NCBI RefSeq assembly: GCF_037646705.1
Contig: NZ_JBBHER010000010.1
Location: 1-64,000, forward strand
DNA from: Pikeienuella litoralis
GTDB taxonomy: Bacteria > Pseudomonadota > Alphaproteobacteria > Rhodobacterales > Rhodobacteraceae
Length of the DNA: 64,000 nucleotides
Direction: 5' to 3'
A program made the translations under genes and the position numbers. The first letter of the stretch is position 1; each line of letters starts with the position of its first letter. The notes under the pieces are model-generated. The model saw only the letters and a list, made by a program, of their open reading frames with translations, was not told the origin of the DNA and ran no database searches. Positions 60,183 to 64,000 of this stretch are shown here, one piece after another.

Positions 60183-61019
60183 ATGATCTACCTCGTTCTC
60201 GATATCGTCACGACGGCGGCGATTCTTTTCATCATAGCGTCGGGCCTGCTGATCATCTTTGGCGTGATGAAGATCATCAACTTCAGCCACGCCAGCTTTC
60301 TGACGGTCGGCGCATATGCGTCCCTCGTCGCCACATGGCTCGGCTGGAATCCGTGGCTGAGCCTGCCGCTGGCGTTTGTCTCCGGCGGGGTTCTCGGCGC
60401 GATCATCGAGGTCACGATCCTGCGCTATCTCTACCATCGCCCGCTCGATGCGATCCTGGCGACATGGGGGCTCGGCATCATGATCGGCCAGCTCATCACC
60501 ATGATCTTCGGCCGCGAGGTTCAATTCGCGGCGCGGCCGATCTCGGGAGCGATCGAGATATTCGGCGCCAACTATTCCCTCTACCGGCTCCTGCTGATCC
60601 TGTTCGCGGTGCTGGTTGCGGCGGCGATGGCGCTGTTGATGAACGGCACCCGGGTCGGCCTGCAAACCCGCGCGGTCATCGCCAATGAGCCGCTCTCGCG
60701 CAGCCTCGGCATCAGCAGCGCCCGCGTGCGGTTGCTGACGTTCGCCTTCGGCTCGGGCCTCGCGTGCCTCGCCGGCGCGTTCATCACGCCGCTGTCCAGC
60801 GTCGATCCCAACATGGGGGTCCCGTGGCTGGTCGCCGCGTTCATGCTGGTTCTCGTTTCCGGCAACTCATACGTGAGTCTCGCAATCGCATGCGTCTTCC
60901 TGGGCGGGATCCAGGTTCTCGTCAGCACATTCGTCAGCCCGGTTCTCGGCGGGCTGACGCTCGCGGTTATGGCGGTCTTGCTGCTCAGGATTTCGCCGAA
61001 AGGTTTCGCCTATGACTAG
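60183..61019 (+). CDS. ABC transporter permease, LivH/UrtB-like
   Basis: A 278-residue inner-membrane permease with about eight helices. It has the family EAA-like region NEPLSRSLGISSARVRLLTFAFG near residue 185 and the N-terminal segment FGVMKIINFSHASFLTVGAYAS (split over about 28-49), typical of LivH/UrtB. It partners with the fused permease-ATPase encoded next, whose start it overlaps by eight bases. Confidence 0.85.
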   Translation: MIYLVLDIVTTAAILFIIASGLLIIFGVMKIINFSHASFLTVGAYASLVATWLGWNPWLSLPLAFVSGGVLGAIIEVTILRYLYHRPLDAILATWGLGIMIGQLITMIFGREVQFAARPISGAIEIFGANYSLYRLLLILFAVLVAAAMALLMNGTRVGLQTRAVIANEPLSRSLGISSARVRLLTFAFGSGLACLAGAFITPLSSVDPNMGVPWLVAAFMLVLVSGNSYVSLAIACVFLGGIQVLVSTFVSPVLGGLTLAVMAVLLLRISPKGFAYD

Positions 61020-62826
61020 CAACTCCTCGGCGGAAGCGCCGGCCGCGCCGCCGCGCGGGTCCAATCGCTATCGCCTGGCCTCGATAGGCGCGGGCGTTGC
61101 GATCCTGCTTCTGGCGCTCGGCGCGGCCGCGCTCGGCGACTACGAGCACAGCGTGCTGACGCGCGCCTTCCTGTTCGCCGTTCCCGCCCTCACCGTCGGC
61201 GTCCTCTGGGGCTTCACCGGGGTGCTGACCTTCAGTCAGGGCGCATTCTTCGGCATCGGCTGCTATTCCGCGGGCCTCGCCTTCACCCATCTCGGCTTCA
61301 GCGCCGGCATCGCCGTCGGCGCTCTGGTCGCCGGCATGATCGTCGCCGCGCTGATCGCGGGGTTCGTCAGCTGGCTCTCCTTTTGGTACGGGGCGACCTC
61401 GCTCTATGTCGCCGTCGTCACCCTCGTGCTGCCGATCGTCGTGGTCCAGTTGATCTATTCCGGCGGGAGCTTCACGGGATCGAGCAGCGGCCTGGTCGGC
61501 TTTCCGGTTCCGGACCTGTCGCAGATCGGCTGGTACTGGGTCGCCGGGCTTCTTCTGGTCGCGACCACGGCCGTGATCGGCGTCTTCCTCGGCAGCGACT
61601 TCGGCAGCGTCCTCCGCGCGATCCGCGACAACGAGCAGCGGTCCCTCTATCTCGGCATCCGCACCGGCTGGATAAAGGGCCTGTTGATGATGGCGATGGC
61701 GGCGATCTGCGCGGTCGCCGGCTACATCTACACCTGCGTCGGCGTGATCGCGAGTTCGCAGCAGGCGGGCTTCGTCTTTGGCACCGAACTCGTCATCAAC
61801 GTGGCCCTCGGCGGGCGCAACAGCGTATTGGGGCCGGTGTTCGCGACCGTCGGCCTGGAATGGATCAGCGCCTATCTCAGCGGGTTCCTGCCGTTCGTCT
61901 GGAAATTCTTCGTCGGGATCATCTTCGTCGCCGTCATCCTCCTGCTGCCGGAAGGCATCCTCGGGGCCGTGTGGAAGCTCCTCCGGCGCGTCTCTCCGAC
62001 GATGCGCAAGGCGGAGCGCGGAAAGCCGGCGGCCGTCGTCGTCAAGCCGTCGCGCCCTCGGCCTTCGACGCGACAGGCGGGCGCGCCGGCCGCTCTCGAA
62101 CTCAGGGGCGTCACCAAGAATTACGGCGCGCTGAAGGTGCTGGAGGGCATCGACCTGGACGTCGCGAGCGGCGAGCTGGTCGCCATCGTGGGGCCCAACG
62201 GGGCGGGCAAGACCACCCTGATGCGCTGCATCAGCGACGGAATGGAGCGGTCGTCCGGCGCGATCAGGATCGAAGGCGTCTCGATTGAAAAATCCTCGCC
62301 GGCCAAGATCGTCTCGCTTGGTCTCGGGCGCAGCTTCCAGAACACGAACGTCTACGAGACCCTGACCGTAACCGAATGCCTCCGCCTGGCCCGCAATCGG
62401 CATGAGCGGCTTTCGCTCGTGGAAAAGGCCCCGGTCATCTATCTTCCCGAGGTGGCGCACGAAGTGCTCACCGCGACAGGATTGCAGGATTATCTGGGTG
62501 AGACGGTGGCGAACCTTGCTCACGGGATGAAGCGCGCTCTCGAATTGGCCATGGTTCTCGCCATGGAGCCGACCGTGCTCATTCTCGATGAACCGACGGC
62601 GGGCCTCACCAAGGAGGACCGTCACGTCATCGGCGGCATCCTTCGCGACCTGCAGAAGCGCCATGGCATCGCGATCCTCCTGATCGAGCATGACTTCGAT
62701 TTCGTGAAGCAGGTCTGCTCTCGCCTCGTCGTCCTTCATCATGGGGAACTTGTCATCGACGGCGACGCGGACGAGGTCACGGCCTCGCCGATCGTCCAAA
62801 ACATTTATTCCGGACAAGTCCAATGA
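61012..62826 (+). CDS. Fused ABC permease-ATPase (LivM-LivG / UrtC-UrtD-like)
   Basis: A 604-residue fusion of two normally separate subunits. Residues 1-335 form the LivM-type permease (FTGVLTFSQGAFFGIGCYSA, DFGSVLRAIRDNEQRSLYLG). A linker rich in Pro and Arg follows (about 336-362). Residues 363-604 form the LivG-type ATPase with Walker A GPNGAGKT (394-401), signature LAHGMKRALELAM (the Ser-His-Gly form used by urea/amide systems rather than LSGGQ) and Walker B VLILDEP. It overlaps the upstream permease by eight bases and the next ATPase by four. The LAHGMKR signature argues for a urea/amide-type importer. Confidence 0.85.
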   Translation: MTSNSSAEAPAAPPRGSNRYRLASIGAGVAILLLALGAAALGDYEHSVLTRAFLFAVPALTVGVLWGFTGVLTFSQGAFFGIGCYSAGLAFTHLGFSAGIAVGALVAGMIVAALIAGFVSWLSFWYGATSLYVAVVTLVLPIVVVQLIYSGGSFTGSSSGLVGFPVPDLSQIGWYWVAGLLLVATTAVIGVFLGSDFGSVLRAIRDNEQRSLYLGIRTGWIKGLLMMAMAAICAVAGYIYTCVGVIASSQQAGFVFGTELVINVALGGRNSVLGPVFATVGLEWISAYLSGFLPFVWKFFVGIIFVAVILLLPEGILGAVWKLLRRVSPTMRKAERGKPAAVVVKPSRPRPSTRQAGAPAALELRGVTKNYGALKVLEGIDLDVASGELVAIVGPNGAGKTTLMRCISDGMERSSGAIRIEGVSIEKSSPAKIVSLGLGRSFQNTNVYETLTVTECLRLARNRHERLSLVEKAPVIYLPEVAHEVLTATGLQDYLGETVANLAHGMKRALELAMVLAMEPTVLILDEPTAGLTKEDRHVIGGILRDLQKRHGIAILLIEHDFDFVKQVCSRLVVLHHGELVIDGDADEVTASPIVQNIYSGQVQ

Positions 62827-63533
62827 CGACCGAGATGCTACGATGCGAAGGCTGCGCCAGCGGTTACGACGACACCATCGTCATCAGGGACATTTCCCTC
62901 ACGGTCGAGCAAGGCATGATCTTCGGCGTGCTCGGCAAGAACGGCATGGGAAAGTCGACGCTCCTCAAGACGATCATGGGCTTCCTCAAGCTGGAGGCCG
63001 GCGCGATCTATATCGCGGGCGAGAAGGTGAACTCCATGCCGCCGCAGGTCCTGGCGCGCCGCGGTGTCTCCTATGTCCAGCAGGAGAACGCGATCTTCCA
63101 GGACATGACGGTCGCGGAAAACCTTCGCCTCAGCCTCCCGCGCGACCGCTACCTGAAGGAAGGTCTCGAACGGATCGCCCATTACTTTCCCGTGATCCCT
63201 CAGCGGCTGCGTCAGACCGCCGGCACCCTCAGCGGCGGCGAGCAGAAAATGCTGCTGATGTCGCGCGCCATGATCACGAAGCCGAAGCTCGTGCTGATCG
63301 ACGAAATAAGCGAGGGCTTGCAGCCCACCATGGTCGACCGGGTCGGCGAGGCGCTCAAACGGCTTCGCGAGGAGGAAGGCGCCACCATATTTCTTGTCGA
63401 GCAGAATGTTGGCTTTGTCGCCGACGTTTGCGACCGTATCGCCTCCATCAAGATCGGCAGCATCGTCGAGACGCGCGACATCACCCCCGGTGCCGAGACG
63501 CGCGACGCTCTGCTCGAACTGATGCGGATCTAG
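62823..63533 (+). CDS. ABC transporter ATP-binding protein, LivF/UrtE-like
   Basis: A 236-residue ATPase. Walker A GKNGMGKS (about 40-47; the GxNGMGKT/S form is typical of LivF and UrtE), Q-loop YVQQENAIF, signature LSGGEQKMLLMSRAM and Walker B LVLIDEISEG are present. It forms the second ATP site of the importer with the fused protein encoded upstream, with which it overlaps by four bases. Sixteen bases separate it from the small GatC-like gene. Confidence 0.86.
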   Translation: MTTEMLRCEGCASGYDDTIVIRDISLTVEQGMIFGVLGKNGMGKSTLLKTIMGFLKLEAGAIYIAGEKVNSMPPQVLARRGVSYVQQENAIFQDMTVAENLRLSLPRDRYLKEGLERIAHYFPVIPQRLRQTAGTLSGGEQKMLLMSRAMITKPKLVLIDEISEGLQPTMVDRVGEALKRLREEEGATIFLVEQNVGFVADVCDRIASIKIGSIVETRDITPGAETRDALLELMRI

Positions 63534-63549
63534 GTTAAGGAAGAACCCA

Positions 63550-63729
63550 ATGGACTATGATCTTCTCAGGCGACTGTCCGGACTGACGTTGGACGACGAA
63601 CGGTTTCAGGAATTGATCGAGCGCTATCGCCCAATCCTTTCCGAGATCGAGAAGTTGCGCGCGCTGGAGCTGAAAGACACCCATCCGGCTGTCGTGTTCG
63701 ATCCGGTGCAATTGCAGAAGCTTCAATGA
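63550..63729 (+). CDS. GatC/AtzG-like small amidase partner
   Basis: A 59-residue protein encoded between the ABC importer and an amidase gene, easy to miss because of its size. The sequence MDYDLLRRLSGLTLDDERFQ, then ELIERYRPILSEIEKLRALE, then LKDTHPAVVFDPVQ follows the GatC/AtzG pattern: LAGL.L.dee...l...... with a helix of conserved Leu and Ile, then a helix with LR.LdL and a P.....P tail. GatC wraps round GatA in transamidosomes; AtzG does the same for the amidase AtzE. The stop overlaps the amidase ATG (ATGA), so the two are coupled, supporting a stable complex. Confidence 0.65.
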   Translation: MDYDLLRRLSGLTLDDERFQELIERYRPILSEIEKLRALELKDTHPAVVFDPVQLQKLQ

Positions 63730-64000
63730 AAGAGGCGGCCGTGACCAACGATCATGTATGGAAATCCAGTCTGGAACAGGCGGCGGCGATCCGGTCGGGC
63801 GCGGTTCGCGCGCGCGACATCGCCGAAGCCTACAGCGAACGCATCGACGCCTATGACGGCGCGCTCCAGTGCTTCGTCGCGCGCAACCCCGCCTATCTTG
63901 ACGAGGCTTCGGCGGTGGACGCCGCGATCGCGAGAGGCGAGGAGGTGGGGCCGCTCGCCGGCGTGAGCATCGCCCTCAAGGACAATTACCTCACCGCGGA
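63726..64000 (+). CDS. Amidase signature family protein, N-terminal part
   Basis: Open to the window end, giving about 91 residues. The ATG at 63726 overlaps the small gene; a GTG at 63741 is an alternative start. The N-terminal helices LEQAAAIRSGAVRARDIAEAYSERIDAYD and the strand VGPLAGVSIALKDNYLTA (about 74-91) match amidase signature proteins, with Lys85 as the catalytic lysine. The serines lie beyond the window. Coupled to a GatC/AtzG-like gene and an amide-type ABC importer, it probably hydrolyses the imported amide. Confidence 0.75.
   Translation, partial: MKEAAVTNDHVWKSSLEQAAAIRSGAVRARDIAEAYSERIDAYDGALQCFVARNPAYLDEASAVDAAIARGEEVGPLAGVSIALKDNYLTA

Noticed and set aside
1..64000. CRISPR arrays, tRNA or rRNA genes, riboswitches
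   Set aside because: No spaced direct-repeat series, cloverleaf, rRNA core segment or known riboswitch core was recognised by eye. A covariance-model search would be needed to exclude small RNAs.

Overview
The window is high-GC, densely coding bacterial DNA with short intergenic gaps and many ATGA or TGATG start/stop overlaps. Gene content points to an alphaproteobacterium, most likely in or near the Rhodobacterales. The evidence is an NDUFS4-type accessory subunit of complex I, five TRAP transporters within about 26 kb, and several CaiB/BaiF CoA-transferase gene sets. I cannot name the species. No rRNA, tRNA or CRISPR array was seen.

Layout: (1) 1-1038, the end of an ExbD-like gene and a TonB-like protein. 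(2) 1132-1566, a frameshifted SnoaL-like pseudogene, then 1797-6420, a minus-strand Gld-type ABC operon (ATPase, permease, GldG-like, DUF4340). (3) 6694-7635, an NDUFS4-like protein and a small heat-shock protein. (4) 7955-15024, a five-gene mannose block: ManA-type isomerase, a two-domain glycosyltransferase, a GH130-type phosphorylase, a phosphomannomutase and a GT4 glycosyltransferase. Its control region shares a CCCTCTTGA motif with the divergent hsp20. (5) 15411-30011, a catabolic island in three transcription units. The first holds an enoyl-CoA hydratase, an HMG-CoA lyase, a GntR/FCD regulator, an acetyl-CoA hydrolase/transferase family protein and an acyl-CoA dehydrogenase. The second holds a TAXI-TRAP transporter, two CaiB-like proteins and a quinone-oxidoreductase-like protein. 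The third is a DctPQM TRAP transporter. ATTG...CAAT dyads sit ahead of each unit, and one also lies in front of the regulator gene, so I infer a single regulon for import, CoA activation, beta-oxidation-type steps and lyase cleavage of a branched organic acid.

(6) 30312-43710, a pyroglutamate-type island: a D-glutamate-cyclase-family protein, a TRAP transporter, a dihydrodipicolinate-synthase-family protein and DUF2848 on the plus strand; converging on them, PxpABC (5-oxoprolinase), a small alpha/beta-barrel protein and another TRAP transporter; and an amidase divergent from pxpA. (7) 44018-51192, a second acid-catabolic island: HMG-CoA lyase, LysR regulator, SMP-30 family lactonase, DctPQM TRAP transporter and a CaiB-like CoA-transferase. 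(8) 51748-57633, one very large gene for a 1961-residue protein with a transglutaminase-like domain, DUF4011, SF1 helicase, a Vsr-like PD-(D/E)xK nuclease and DUF3320. It is a strong anti-phage defence candidate. It is followed by a perfect 17-bp tandem repeat and 1.3 kb with no convincing gene. (9) 58946-64000, an amide/urea-type ABC importer with a fused permease-ATPase, a 59-residue GatC/AtzG-like protein and the start of an amidase.

Most of the window therefore imports and breaks down small organic acids, lactams and amides. The defence candidate at 51.7-57.6 kb and the stress-linked mannose block are the least ordinary parts.
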